A stretch of DNA of 23,827 nt from Lishizhenia sp033720595 (GCF_033720595.1 NZ_JAWWCF010000018.1:1-23827), one strand, 5' to 3'. Shown: positions 14,796 through 22,637, numbered from the stretch's first letter. Made by a program: numbers and translations. Notes: a model not told the origin generated them from the letters alone.

Positions 14796-15695
14796 ATGAA
14801 GAATCTTTTAGGAATAGTATTTATTTTGGTCATAGGTTTTTTGCTCAATACCTGCGCGTTGAGGAAAGTACTGGCGCCAAGTAAAGCAGTAACCACTACT
14901 GCGACCTACGATTCTATTGCTATACTTTCTTGGAATATTCAAGATTTTGGTCAAACCAAAAACCAAGAAGAGTTAAGTCGTATTGCGCGTATTCTAAAAC
15001 CCTATGACTTAATTGCTATTCAGGAAGTAGTGGCTGGAGATGGGGGAGTGGATGCTGTAAATCGACTCATGAATGAACTGAATAAGCAGGGTGATGATTA
15101 TCTATACGTCTTAAGTGAAAAGACCAACAGTAGCTCTGCATATGCTTCAGAACGGTATGCTTTTATATGGAAGTCTGATAACTTAAAATTAATGGGTACA
15201 CCAAAGCTATTGGCATATTTAGATAAGGAGTGCGACAGAGAGCCTTTTCAAGCTTTGTTTTCACCGCTCCGGGGAATAGATACTTTTTCTATCTCTACTT
15301 TTCATGCCGTTAGTGCAGGTAAAAAACCGGAGTTAGAAGTGGTTCACTTGTCGGAGATAATAGATAGTTCTCAAGTAAAGAACATCCTTATTTGTGGTGA
15401 CTTTAATTTAGACGAAGATCATTCGGCTTGGTCGAGCTTGTATGAGCAAGGAATGAAAAACGTATTAGACGATCAACCTACAAGTTTAAAAAGGAGGTGT
15501 AAAAATGGAGTTTACTTGAATCATGAATTTGATAATTTCTTCTGGACAGCAGAGCGTATGTCTTTTGGGAAGGGAGTTGTCTTGGATGAGGTGAAACAAT
15601 GTGAAGGGTTGGATGGGTTTAGAGATTTATCCGATCATTTACCAATAGTTACATGGTTAAAATTCGAAGTACACCCAATCCATCTTGATTTCTAA
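14796..15695 (+). CDS. Endonuclease/exonuclease/phosphatase (DNase I-like) family protein, probable lipoprotein
   Basis: A 299-residue metal-dependent phosphodiesterase fold. Catalytic positions of the superfamily are visible: Asn47 (SWNIQDF), Glu77 (AIQEV), His170, Asp202 and Asn204 (GDFNL), Asp246 (FDNFF) and Asp280-His281 (SDHLPIV). Start at ATG 14796 gives a signal segment ending LLNTC, so Cys20 may be lipidated although Thr at -1 is unusual; a GTG at 14778 is less likely. An exported location suggests a nuclease or lipid/nucleotide phosphodiesterase acting outside the cytoplasm; the substrate is unknown. The family includes extracellular DNases and sphingomyelinases. Its TAA overlaps the stop of the convergent helicase gene in CTAA (15692-15695). 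Confidence 0.85.
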   Translation: MKNLLGIVFILVIGFLLNTCALRKVLAPSKAVTTTATYDSIAILSWNIQDFGQTKNQEELSRIARILKPYDLIAIQEVVAGDGGVDAVNRLMNELNKQGDDYLYVLSEKTNSSSAYASERYAFIWKSDNLKLMGTPKLLAYLDKECDREPFQALFSPLRGIDTFSISTFHAVSAGKKPELEVVHLSEIIDSSQVKNILICGDFNLDEDHSAWSSLYEQGMKNVLDDQPTSLKRRCKNGVYLNHEFDNFFWTAERMSFGKGVVLDEVKQCEGLDGFRDLSDHLPIVTWLKFEVHPIHLDF

Positions 15696-18600
15696 CACAC
15701 TTTTTTTAATTCATTTTCTTTCAAGTAGAATAAATACCCTTCTACCACACTAAAACCTAACTCTCTCAAGGCAAAGGCATAGTTTTTCACTTGTGCTTCA
15801 TCCTTTTTTTGTTGTTTCCCTGTTTTGTAGTCAATAAGTATTACGCCGTCTTTGGTTAAAATCAATTTGTCAGGACGTTTAATATCATCTTTATCCAATA
15901 TAATCTCTTGCTCATTCATGATTTTCGTAGCCTGGGCCAAGAGTTGTTTATACTTTATGTTGGTTAAGGCTTTTTCAGCATCTTGTTCAAGTTCTTCCAG
16001 CATTTCTTGCTCTAGTCTACCTTGAATTTTTAGGGCTCTAATTTTTTGAGGAAGCTCCTCCAAGTCATTCACTTTAGAGAGTAAATAGTGTAATTGATTT
16101 CCGTAGCGTCTTTCTCTACTCAAATCTTCTTCCTCCAGAGCTTCCTTGTCTTGCAAGCTGATTTCAGGGAACCACAGGTAATCGTTCAGTGCTTCAGGTC
16201 GGAATATTTCTGTATGTTCTTCCGCTGTAGATGTGTTTAATGTTTTTTCACCGAAGCTGTATTGAATAATTCCTTCTTCTTCTTTTTTTAGTAGAGATGG
16301 ATGTTGTATGTCTGCCAAATGTTTGGCAACGAAATCTTCTACATAGCCTTCAGCGTTTTTACGGACATTCGCGTACATACGTTGTACGGGGCGTGTCATG
16401 GCTACATACAATAGGTTGAATTCATCCATTAATTTTTTGAAGTTTTCTTCTTCGTAATGGTCTATAATGAATCCAGGAGCATCCTTCTTTTTCAGGGAGG
16501 TATAGTAAACTTCTTGGTCGTCTTCTACAAAGACTTTTTCATCCATTTTAATTTTCCATCCCAGGTTTGGAAGCATCACCACAGGGAATTCTAATCCTTT
16601 CGATTTGTGCACCGTCATTATTTTGATGGCTTCGTCATTTTCTGGAATTTGAACCGTTTGCGTACTTCCGCCGCTGTTCCAGAAATCTAGGAATGCTCTA
16701 GTGTCTGGACCTTCATTTACGTCAAAATCCTGTAACATTTCCATCAGGTGATGGAGGTAAGGATTGTTCAACTCATCCACTTTAAATAAGCGGGCAAATT
16801 GCTGACCTAAATCGTAGAGGTTGTCATAGTTGAAAACGAGTTTTTCCTTCGTTTCAAAGTAGTGTTCAACAAATAAATCCATGTTTAATCTTCCTACTCT
16901 TCCATCCCAGAAACTTTGAAGTTCTTCCAAAGGATCTAGGCCTTGACGTGTAATAAAACTTACTGCAAATTGAGTTTGTTTCGTGAAGTTGTTGTAGTTC
17001 CTTCTTAAGTTGAGGTAATCTACAAATAGCTGTATGGATTTATCTGCGCCTATGGCCAAACTGTCAGAACTAACCACCTTATAGTTTTCTTCTTGTTTGG
17101 TTAAGTATTGCGCCCAACGTCTTCCGTCGCTTGCATTTCTGGCCAATAAACAAATGTCACCACGTTTAAAACCATCTGCCTCACATTCTCTAATCCACTG
17201 GTGTATGCTGCCCAATTCCACTTCTTCATATTCAGAGTTGTTCATTTTCTCTGTAAAGTGATTGAAGTAAACATAGCCACCATCTTTTCCTTTCGGATTT
17301 TGAATTACGTCGTGGTAAGCCGCTTGCATGTCTTTGTGTAAAGGAACGATGAACTCTGGGAAAAAGGCGTTATTAAACTCCACAATGTTCTTGTAAGATC
17401 GCCAGTTGTCTTCTAAGGGAAGTTTTTCCCCTTGTACCTTAAACTGGTGCGAAATTGCTCCTAGTTTTGGATCTTGTTCAGGGTTGTATATTTCTGGAAG
17501 TTCAATAAACTGTTCTACCAATCCATTTCTAAACCTATAAATAGCTTGTTTAGGATCTCCTACAATTAAGTTAAAATGACCTTGAGAAATGGACTCGTGC
17601 AACAATGGAATTAGATTCAACCATTGTAAACGCGAGGTGTCTTGGAACTCATCGAGTAGGTAGTGACTGAATTTTGTACCTAATCTTTCGTAAATGTAAG
17701 GTGCGTTTTCTTCAGAAATCAGTTTGGATATCATCGCGTTAAACTCCGAAATACGAATAATACTTTCGTCTTTACGAATGTTTTGCAGTTGTTCTCCTAC
17801 ATATTTTAAGAGAGCAAGGTTGTAAAAATTCTTGCGCAATAAATTGTAACAGAAGTATTCGTCAGCCAGTTTATTGGTGTCTGTGTACAGTCCAATTATC
17901 GATTGCTTTAAAGCATCTGGGAAAACATGCGAGGCCTTTAAGTTTGTACCAGCAAGGGCTTCTTCAACGGCTTTGTATGTTTTTAAGCGTTGAGGAGTGG
18001 CCCCTAACATTTTATTCAATTTATCGGGTAAACCCAATACTCCATTAACGCCTCCCGGTAAATCACCCTTGGTTAAACCGTAGGTGTTAAAGTGTTCTAT
18101 CCAAGATGTTATTTTTCCTTCAAACTCTAACTTGATATGTTTGAGGTGAGCATTTATTCCGTCGTATTCTTCAGAAGTGTAGTCTTTTTCAAGTACTTTC
18201 TGCACAAATTCTTGGTTAGACTCTTTGATCAGAACAGAACTGAAGTCAATCAGGTTTTTACGGAAATTCCATTTTTCACCTTCGTCTAAATTGGCTTTCG
18301 CATAGCGCACGGCGAGTGAAGTTAATCTTTTGTTGTCTTCCGTTCCAATTTTAGAAAGTAACTCATCTACTACCTGTTCCAGTAATTTTTTTTCTTCGAG
18401 AACAACCTTGAAGTCTTGCTGTATGTCCAAATCTCTTGCGAAAGTTCGTATCAATCGCAAGCTGAATTTATCTATGGTCAATACATTGAATTCTTCAAAG
18501 TGATGCAGGATTTCTTTTAGCACTAAACGCGCTTTTGTTTCTATTTCTTCTTTCTTGAGACCTGTGTTAATGGTAGTGGTTTCAAGTAATAATTGTCTTT

Positions 18601-18844
18601 TCTTTTGAAGCTGAGCATCCTCGGTGTAAACATTAGAAAGTAAATCTAGCGCGTCAATAATACGCTCTTTCATTTCGAGTGATGCCTTGTTAGTAAAGGT
18701 CATGGCAATAATGCTTGAGAACTTTCCTTTTTCGCCATGTGTAAGCGTGAGTTTTAAAAATTCTTGCACCAAATTAAAGGTCTTACCACTACCTGCTGAG
18801 GCACTTAGTATTTTTAAATCTGCTGATCTCAATGCTTGCTCCAT
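15692..18844 (-). CDS. UvrD-family helicase with C-terminal PD-(D/E)XK nuclease (AddA/RecB-like)
   Basis: A 1050-residue ATP-dependent helicase-nuclease of the type that processes double-strand DNA ends for recombination. SF1 motifs in order: Walker A SASAGSGKT (14-22), motif II DEFQDT (about 395-400), motif III VGDPKQAIYRFRNG, NWRS, motif V TVHKSKGLEFPVVMLP (about 742-757) and motif VI YVAMTRP (about 812-818). The C-terminus has the AddA-type nuclease: an R-R-Y-G-N-Q-L-H-Y helix, then DKLIL and the D-Y-K-T-G catalytic core (about 1003-1007). ATG at 18844 is chosen over an in-frame TTG at 18859. The usual AddB-like nuclease partner, often next door in Bacteroidota, is not in this window, so the gene is either unlinked from it or acts alone. 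Confidence 0.88.
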   Translation of the reverse strand: MEQALRSADLKILSASAGSGKTFNLVQEFLKLTLTHGEKGKFSSIIAMTFTNKASLEMKERIIDALDLLSNVYTEDAQLQKKRQLLLETTTINTGLKKEEIETKARLVLKEILHHFEEFNVLTIDKFSLRLIRTFARDLDIQQDFKVVLEEKKLLEQVVDELLSKIGTEDNKRLTSLAVRYAKANLDEGEKWNFRKNLIDFSSVLIKESNQEFVQKVLEKDYTSEEYDGINAHLKHIKLEFEGKITSWIEHFNTYGLTKGDLPGGVNGVLGLPDKLNKMLGATPQRLKTYKAVEEALAGTNLKASHVFPDALKQSIIGLYTDTNKLADEYFCYNLLRKNFYNLALLKYVGEQLQNIRKDESIIRISEFNAMISKLISEENAPYIYERLGTKFSHYLLDEFQDTSRLQWLNLIPLLHESISQGHFNLIVGDPKQAIYRFRNGLVEQFIELPEIYNPEQDPKLGAISHQFKVQGEKLPLEDNWRSYKNIVEFNNAFFPEFIVPLHKDMQAAYHDVIQNPKGKDGGYVYFNHFTEKMNNSEYEEVELGSIHQWIRECEADGFKRGDICLLARNASDGRRWAQYLTKQEENYKVVSSDSLAIGADKSIQLFVDYLNLRRNYNNFTKQTQFAVSFITRQGLDPLEELQSFWDGRVGRLNMDLFVEHYFETKEKLVFNYDNLYDLGQQFARLFKVDELNNPYLHHLMEMLQDFDVNEGPDTRAFLDFWNSGGSTQTVQIPENDEAIKIMTVHKSKGLEFPVVMLPNLGWKIKMDEKVFVEDDQEVYYTSLKKKDAPGFIIDHYEEENFKKLMDEFNLLYVAMTRPVQRMYANVRKNAEGYVEDFVAKHLADIQHPSLLKKEEEGIIQYSFGEKTLNTSTAEEHTEIFRPEALNDYLWFPEISLQDKEALEEEDLSRERRYGNQLHYLLSKVNDLEELPQKIRALKIQGRLEQEMLEELEQDAEKALTNIKYKQLLAQATKIMNEQEIILDKDDIKRPDKLILTKDGVILIDYKTGKQQKKDEAQVKNYAFALRELGFSVVEGYLFYLKENELKKVC

Positions 18845-18899
18845 CCCAATTATTTCCAAGGTTTGTCATAAATATAAACAAGCTTAGGAAACGAAATGT

Positions 18900-18907
18900 T
18901 ATCTTTA
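18900..18907 (+). promoter_or_regulatory. Putative -7 box of the mbnP-mbnH operon
   Basis: TATCTTTA, seven of eight matches to TAnnTTTG and the same TATCTTT core as the rpsF and valS boxes, 24 bases before the ATG at 18932. An AAGGA-like ribosome-binding stretch lies at 18923-18927. The box position argues against ATG 18896 as the start. Confidence 0.5.
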
Positions 18908-18931
18908 ATCGTTATTCTAAAAAAGGATGCC

Positions 18932-19672
18932 ATGAAATCAATAATTACTTCATTTATATTCGTAGGGTTAATTCTTCTTTCTTCTTGTAAAGAAAGAGTA
19001 GATACAACGCCAAATCACTACTTTCAAATTAAGGTTGTTCCTCTTTTTAACGGAGAAGAAATGGAGTTGAACACAGGATACACGGGGGTTGATAATGTTG
19101 GGTATAAATTCGAAAGAATTGCATTTTTTGCTACGAACTTGAATGCAAACAATAATGGTGCAACCAAGGAAGGAGCCTTGTTTAACTTCGAAAAGAATGA
19201 CTATTTATATAAGGGTAAGAACCTTGTGAATGACTTGTTAGAATTACAGTTTTTTTTAGGCGTTAACTATCATTTAAATCATCAAGATCCAACGGTTTTT
19301 GGGAATGATGAAGATTTGAATATTGCCAATGTTGATGGCTTACATTGGGGATGGGACCCTGGTTATATTTTTATTGCCGTAGAAGGAAAGGCTGATACGC
19401 TCATGGATGGTCAGGAAAACTATGATCATTCTTTTGTTTACCATGTGGGTAAAGATGTGAATTTAAGAAGTATGAGTTTTACAAACGTAACTACGAAAGA
19501 AATCAATGACTCTACTCATTGCGCTTATTTGTATCTTGAGATGCATGATTTCTTTTACGGTTCTACAGACACGATTCATGTAAATTCAGAACATTCTATT
19601 CATGAAGGAGGTCAAATGGATGTCTTGGCCCAAAAAGCATTGAATAATTTTGAAAAATCTTTAACGAAGTAA
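18932..19672 (+). CDS. mbnP: MbnP-family copper-binding lipoprotein
   Basis: A 246-residue exported lipoprotein, partner of the diheme enzyme encoded next. The signal ends LLSSC (Cys19 lipidated), followed by K-E-R, so outer-membrane placement is likely. The mature protein is beta-rich with the family's HWGW segment (138-141, in GLHWGWDPGYIFIAVEG), the early ...FQIKVVPLFNGEEM and ERIAFFATN strands, and the His-containing VYHVG motif (169-173). In studied MbnP proteins a tryptophan is oxidised to kynurenine by MbnH and the product helps bind copper; the conserved Trp and His residues here fit that model but were not aligned. The TAA shares a base with the next ATG (TAATG), so translation is coupled. 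No methanobactin precursor or biosynthesis genes are nearby. Confidence 0.75.
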   Translation: MKSIITSFIFVGLILLSSCKERVDTTPNHYFQIKVVPLFNGEEMELNTGYTGVDNVGYKFERIAFFATNLNANNNGATKEGALFNFEKNDYLYKGKNLVNDLLELQFFLGVNYHLNHQDPTVFGNDEDLNIANVDGLHWGWDPGYIFIAVEGKADTLMDGQENYDHSFVYHVGKDVNLRSMSFTNVTTKEINDSTHCAYLYLEMHDFFYGSTDTIHVNSEHSIHEGGQMDVLAQKALNNFEKSLTK

Positions 19673-20745
19673 TGAAGCAAGCATTCTTTTTTGTGCTATT
19701 ATCTCTTTTGGTTTTCTCATGTAAAGAGGAGGTGGTGAGTTATTCACCCACACCCTATGTTTTAAAGGAGCCCAGTCATTTTCCAAAAATGGATATTCCA
19801 GCGGATAATCCTATGACCAAAGAAGGTGTAAAGCTCGGGCGACATCTTTTTTATGAAGAAAGGTTAAGTGGTGATAATACCATGAGTTGTGCCTCTTGTC
19901 ATGCCCCAAATCTTTCTTTTTCTGATGGAGAAGTGACCTCTACAGGTATAGATGGGATTGCTGGAAATAGAAACTCTATGGCTTTGGTCAATTTAGGGTA
20001 TCAACATTTTTTCTTTTGGGATGGTAGGTCCAAAACTTTAGAAGAGCAAATTCTAGAGCCGGTTCCTAACCCTATTGAAATGCACGAGAGTTGGACAAAT
20101 GCGGTACTCAAGTTAAAAGATGATGTGAAGTATAATGCCATGTTCTTTGAAGCTTTTGGGACCTATGAGTATGATTCTACACATGTGGCTAAAGCTGTAG
20201 CTCAATTTATTCGTACCATGATTTCTGGGAATGCCGAGTATGATATATTGTACAAAGTAGAAAATGGAATAGCGCTCAGCGATGCTGAAACGGTTCGGTA
20301 TAATGCGATTACCAATCAGGAGTTAGAAGGTTACGAGTTGTTTAAAAGTTTGAATGGTGCGGATTGTATTCATTGTCACAGTGGACCTATGGCACAAATT
20401 GAAGGGCTCCGTAATAATGGTTTGGATGCTACGTTTACAGATTTAGGAAGGGCAGAGGTAACAGGAGACGCCAATGATGAAGGAAAATTCAAAGTTCCAA
20501 CCTTGAGAAATATAGCCCTTACAGCCCCTTACATGCATGATGGTCGTTTTGCGACCTTAGAAGAAGTGATTGACCATTACTCAACAGGGATTCAACAAAG
20601 TCCTACCCTTGACCCCATGATAGAATTTGCTTTCCAAGGCGGTGTACAATTAGACGAATATGAGAAGAATGCAGTTTTGGCTTTCTTGCATTGTTTAACC
20701 GATAGTAGTTTTATTACCAATCCAGCATTTAGTGATCCGGAATGA
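19672..20745 (+). CDS. mbnH: MbnH-like diheme cytochrome c peroxidase/MauG family lipoprotein
   Basis: A 357-residue exported diheme protein. Lipobox LVFSC places lipid on Cys17, followed by K-E-E. Two c-type heme sites are visible: CASCH (Cys73, Cys76, His77) and CIHCH (Cys232, Cys235, His236). FFWDGR (114-119) supplies the Trp that lies between the hemes in this superfamily, and LTAPYMHDGR (283-292) is the conserved loop near the second heme. Family members either reduce peroxide (CcpA type) or use bis-Fe(IV) chemistry to modify tryptophans in a partner (MauG, MbnH). Overlap with the mbnP gene points to the MbnH role. Whether the distal ligand of the six-coordinate heme is Met, Tyr or another residue cannot be settled by eye; Tyr303 (DHYSTG) is one candidate. 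Confidence 0.82.
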   Translation: MKQAFFFVLLSLLVFSCKEEVVSYSPTPYVLKEPSHFPKMDIPADNPMTKEGVKLGRHLFYEERLSGDNTMSCASCHAPNLSFSDGEVTSTGIDGIAGNRNSMALVNLGYQHFFFWDGRSKTLEEQILEPVPNPIEMHESWTNAVLKLKDDVKYNAMFFEAFGTYEYDSTHVAKAVAQFIRTMISGNAEYDILYKVENGIALSDAETVRYNAITNQELEGYELFKSLNGADCIHCHSGPMAQIEGLRNNGLDATFTDLGRAEVTGDANDEGKFKVPTLRNIALTAPYMHDGRFATLEEVIDHYSTGIQQSPTLDPMIEFAFQGGVQLDEYEKNAVLAFLHCLTDSSFITNPAFSDPE

Positions 20746-20755
20746 TTTTGTTCAT

Positions 20756-21316
20756 ATGAAACAACTTGAAAATATTAAGCTGCCGGTTGGGAATATTTTA
20801 CTTTGTCTATTGTTGTTTTTGTGCCTTGGATGTAGGCATGAATCAGATAAGATAAATAAGAATCATGGACCTGAATTGATAATCGATGATCAGAATACAG
20901 TTCAGTATGACACGATTAAAAATCTAGATAGCTTAATTGAAATGTTTGAACCAAACAGTGTGAGTTTAAATGTGTGTTTGAAAAAGAATAATGAGCTTTT
21001 AAAAACATTAAAATATTATCAGGATCATGAAATAGATAATCAGAGGGGTAGATTTGAAATAGTACTGAAGTTATATAAATATCAAAAAGAAAATTATTGT
21101 CAGGGATTTAATTTGTTGAATGAACATGGAGAGGTGGCGAGGTTTTTAGCGTTTCAAGTTTTTAATGATATAGGTTTTGATAGGAAAAGACATCCTATGT
21201 TAAATTCCGGTTATGTCCTTAGTTATATATTAGAAAATAACCTTCAAGCTGAATATGATATTGAATTATTACAAAAGATAGTGGAGTTGGAGGATTCATG
21301 TGGGCGTTTGGATTAG
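20756..21316 (+). CDS. Small lipoprotein of unknown function downstream of mbnH
   Basis: A 186-residue protein I do not recognise. ATG at 20756 gives a basic start, a hydrophobic core and lipobox CLGC (Cys26); an in-frame GTG at 20732 would overlap mbnH and add eight residues. The mature part is hydrophilic, probably helical, and contains several cysteines. It begins ten bases after the mbnH stop and could be co-transcribed with mbnP-mbnH. However, its AT-rich codon choice (many AAT, ATA, TTA) differs from those two genes, so it may be a later insertion that uses their promoter. A role in copper handling is only suggested by position. Confidence 0.65.
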   Translation: MKQLENIKLPVGNILLCLLLFLCLGCRHESDKINKNHGPELIIDDQNTVQYDTIKNLDSLIEMFEPNSVSLNVCLKKNNELLKTLKYYQDHEIDNQRGRFEIVLKLYKYQKENYCQGFNLLNEHGEVARFLAFQVFNDIGFDRKRHPMLNSGYVLSYILENNLQAEYDIELLQKIVELEDSCGRLD

Positions 21317-21342
21317 TGAGAGGATGTTAATTTTCACGTTCG

Positions 21343-21387
21343 TTCCATACGCAATACAATAGCGAAGGAGTTAGAATAGCAGCAGGA
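21343..21387 (+). repeat. Dispersed palindromic repeat, family B, copy 1 (degenerate)
   Basis: Contains CGCAATacaATAGCG (21350-21364), an imperfect hairpin, followed by AAGGAGTTAGAATAGCAGCA. It matches the better-preserved copy at 22457-22498. It lies between two AT-rich lipoprotein/secreted-protein genes and stands out by its higher GC. Confidence 0.6.
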
Positions 21388-21416
21388 GAAAACTTAATTA
21401 ATAAAATATGTCGGGT

Positions 21417-21791
21417 ATGAAAAGTCTAATATTTTTAATGTTTTATATTGTTAATTATACATATGGACAGTTAGATTCGATGGTAGTTAATGTTGAATTG
21501 GTTAATAATGATGTGTTTTCAGGAAGAATATATTTGAAACAAATTTGCGATTCAAATAACCAAATTTTGTACGGGAAATACATCGAATGTGATTCGACAA
21601 ATTACACCTACAAGCTTACTTTTGAAAATAATATGAGATGTAATAAGTATAGATTAGTCTGTGAAACATTGTATTATGAAAAAGTTATTGTAGACATATC
21701 AAGTGAAAAGTTGCCGCTAAGTATCACCCTGTATCCAATTAAATATACGGCTAAAGAAATTGAAGATGTAATAGGTGAATCAAATAATTAA
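21417..21791 (+). CDS. Small secreted protein of unknown function
   Basis: A 124-residue exported protein, not recognised. ATG 21417 starts a signal peptide (M-K-S-L-I-F-L-M-F) with likely cleavage at TYGQ; ATG 21408 three codons upstream is equally possible. The mature part has alternating hydrophobic and polar residues typical of a beta-sandwich (V-V-N-V-E-L-V-N, F-S-G-R-I-Y-L-K, T-Y-K-L-T-F-E) and several cysteines. It resembles small carboxypeptidase-regulatory-like folds in pattern only. Very AT-rich, like its two neighbours; repeat B copy 1 lies just upstream. Confidence 0.6.
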   Translation: MKSLIFLMFYIVNYTYGQLDSMVVNVELVNNDVFSGRIYLKQICDSNNQILYGKYIECDSTNYTYKLTFENNMRCNKYRLVCETLYYEKVIVDISSEKLPLSITLYPIKYTAKEIEDVIGESNN

Positions 21792-21839
21792 ATGGGAAGT
21801 CCGCTATTAGAGAATGGAAGAAAAAAGATAGAGTACTAA

Positions 21840-22178
21840 ATGGGTAAATTGAGTATAATTTTAGTAAGTGTATTAATTTCTTATTCGTGTAATTTTTCAA
21901 ATAAATTGAATAACATGAATCAAACTTTATTTTTAAATGATTACATGAGATTTTCTAAAGATGGGTTTGTTGAACATGTGGGGAATAGAGAGTTCAATGA
22001 TATCTCGAAATATTTAACTGAAAAATATGGCGCTCAAAGAATTAGGCTAATTTCATTTGTTGTTCCTGACAGCGTGTATTTTTGTGAATTTTATACCTAT
22101 AGAGATCAAGTCAAGTGTTTGGTAATGGATAGAAATAAAAATATATTTATTGAGGATAGTATAAGATTTGATTATTAA
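21840..22178 (+). CDS. Small lipoprotein of unknown function
   Basis: A 112-residue protein with a signal ending ISYSC (Cys17 lipidated). The mature part has an aromatic-rich C-terminal half (VPDSVYFCEFYTYRD) and ends in an acidic segment. No family was recognised. It starts at ATG 21840, 48 bp after the stop of the previous gene. The intervening 48 bases happen to form a 15-codon ORF (21792-21839) that ends directly before this ATG; I do not count it as a gene. Together with the two preceding genes it forms an AT-rich block of lineage-specific exported proteins. Confidence 0.55.
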   Translation: MGKLSIILVSVLISYSCNFSNKLNNMNQTLFLNDYMRFSKDGFVEHVGNREFNDISKYLTEKYGAQRIRLISFVVPDSVYFCEFYTYRDQVKCLVMDRNKNIFIEDSIRFDY

Positions 22179-22265
22179 ATATTTAGTTTCAGTTCAATTC
22201 AAATTTTTAAAGTGCTCACTCCCAAAAAGAAAATACAACACCCAGTAAAACTTATAGGGTAAAGA

Positions 22266-22421
22266 ATGTCTACCAGGGACAAAAGCGTATACCCCGTAGA
22301 CCAACTTTGTTTTGAAACTTATTTTACAGAAAGCGACTTTAGAAGCTTTTGGGAGAATGTAGTTGAAAAGAAAGGTGGGAGAGGCGTAGCAGCGTTGGCC
22401 CGGCGGTGCTTTTCTTTTTAG
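22266..22421 (+). CDS. Possible small protein or gene remnant
   Basis: A 51-residue ORF starting at ATG 22266. The first two-thirds (…DQLCFETYFTESDFRSFWENVVEKK) has an aromatic and acidic composition more like real protein than random sequence. The last third is encoded by what looks like a family A repeat end. An in-frame stop (TAA 22257-22259) closes the frame just upstream, and the codons before it (VLTPKKKIQHPVKLIG) also look protein-like. This may be a decayed gene truncated by a repeat. I recognise no homologue. Confidence 0.25.
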   Translation: MSTRDKSVYPVDQLCFETYFTESDFRSFWENVVEKKGGRGVAALARRCFSF

Positions 22422-22456
22422 AATTAGATTTTAATTCTGGATTTTAAATAAGTGCT

Positions 22457-22498
22457 TTCCGCGATACAATCGCGAAGGAGCGTTAGAAAAGCAGCAGG
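22457..22498 (+). repeat. Dispersed palindromic repeat, family B, copy 2
   Basis: A perfect hairpin CGCGAT-aca-ATCGCG (22460-22474) followed by AAGGAGCGTTAGAAAAGCAG and CAGG. The copy at 21343-21387 shares the same order (hairpin, AAGGAG, TTAGAA, AGCAGCAGG) with a few mismatches. REP-like size and placement; no transposase that could mobilise it is in the window. Confidence 0.65.
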
Positions 22499-22606
22499 GT
22501 AGCCTAAAAAGGGCTAAATAATTTATGCTCAAAGCCATCCTATGTCACCTGTAAAACTTGTGTAAAACTTCGGGTAACTTTATCGGGTCAAAAAGTACTA
22601 GAATTG

Positions 22607-22614
22607 TATCTTTA
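22607..22614 (+). promoter_or_regulatory. Putative -7 box of the polymerase gene
   Basis: TATCTTTA, seven of eight matches to TAnnTTTG with the TATCTTT core seen at rpsF and valS, 23 bases before the ATG at 22638. Confidence 0.5.
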
Positions 22615-22637
22615 CTTTTCGCAAAGAATCCAGCACT

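Larger units (their letters stand above)
22179..22606. other. Intergenic stretch with repeats, a small ORF and hairpins
   Basis: About 460 bp separate the last small lipoprotein from the polymerase gene. It holds a 51-codon ORF (22266-22421), an imperfect hairpin GTCTACcaGGG/CCCcGTAGAC (22268-22278 with 22292-22301), a possible degenerate family A repeat end (about 22380-22404, GGCGTAGCAGCGTTGGCCCG) and family B copy 2 (22457-22498). The last 100 bp before the polymerase are AT-rich and contain its promoter. I see no known RNA gene here. Confidence 0.4.

Noticed and set aside
21792..21839. A 15-codon ORF exactly filling the gap between two small exported-protein genes (stop-ATG...stop-ATG)
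   Set aside because: Too short to support; the exact tiling is probably chance, and no ribosome-binding sequence or conserved feature was seen.
21343..22498. Possible CRISPR array because of the repeated family B units
   Set aside because: Only two copies, 1.1 kb apart with genes between them; no regular spacers and no cas genes.
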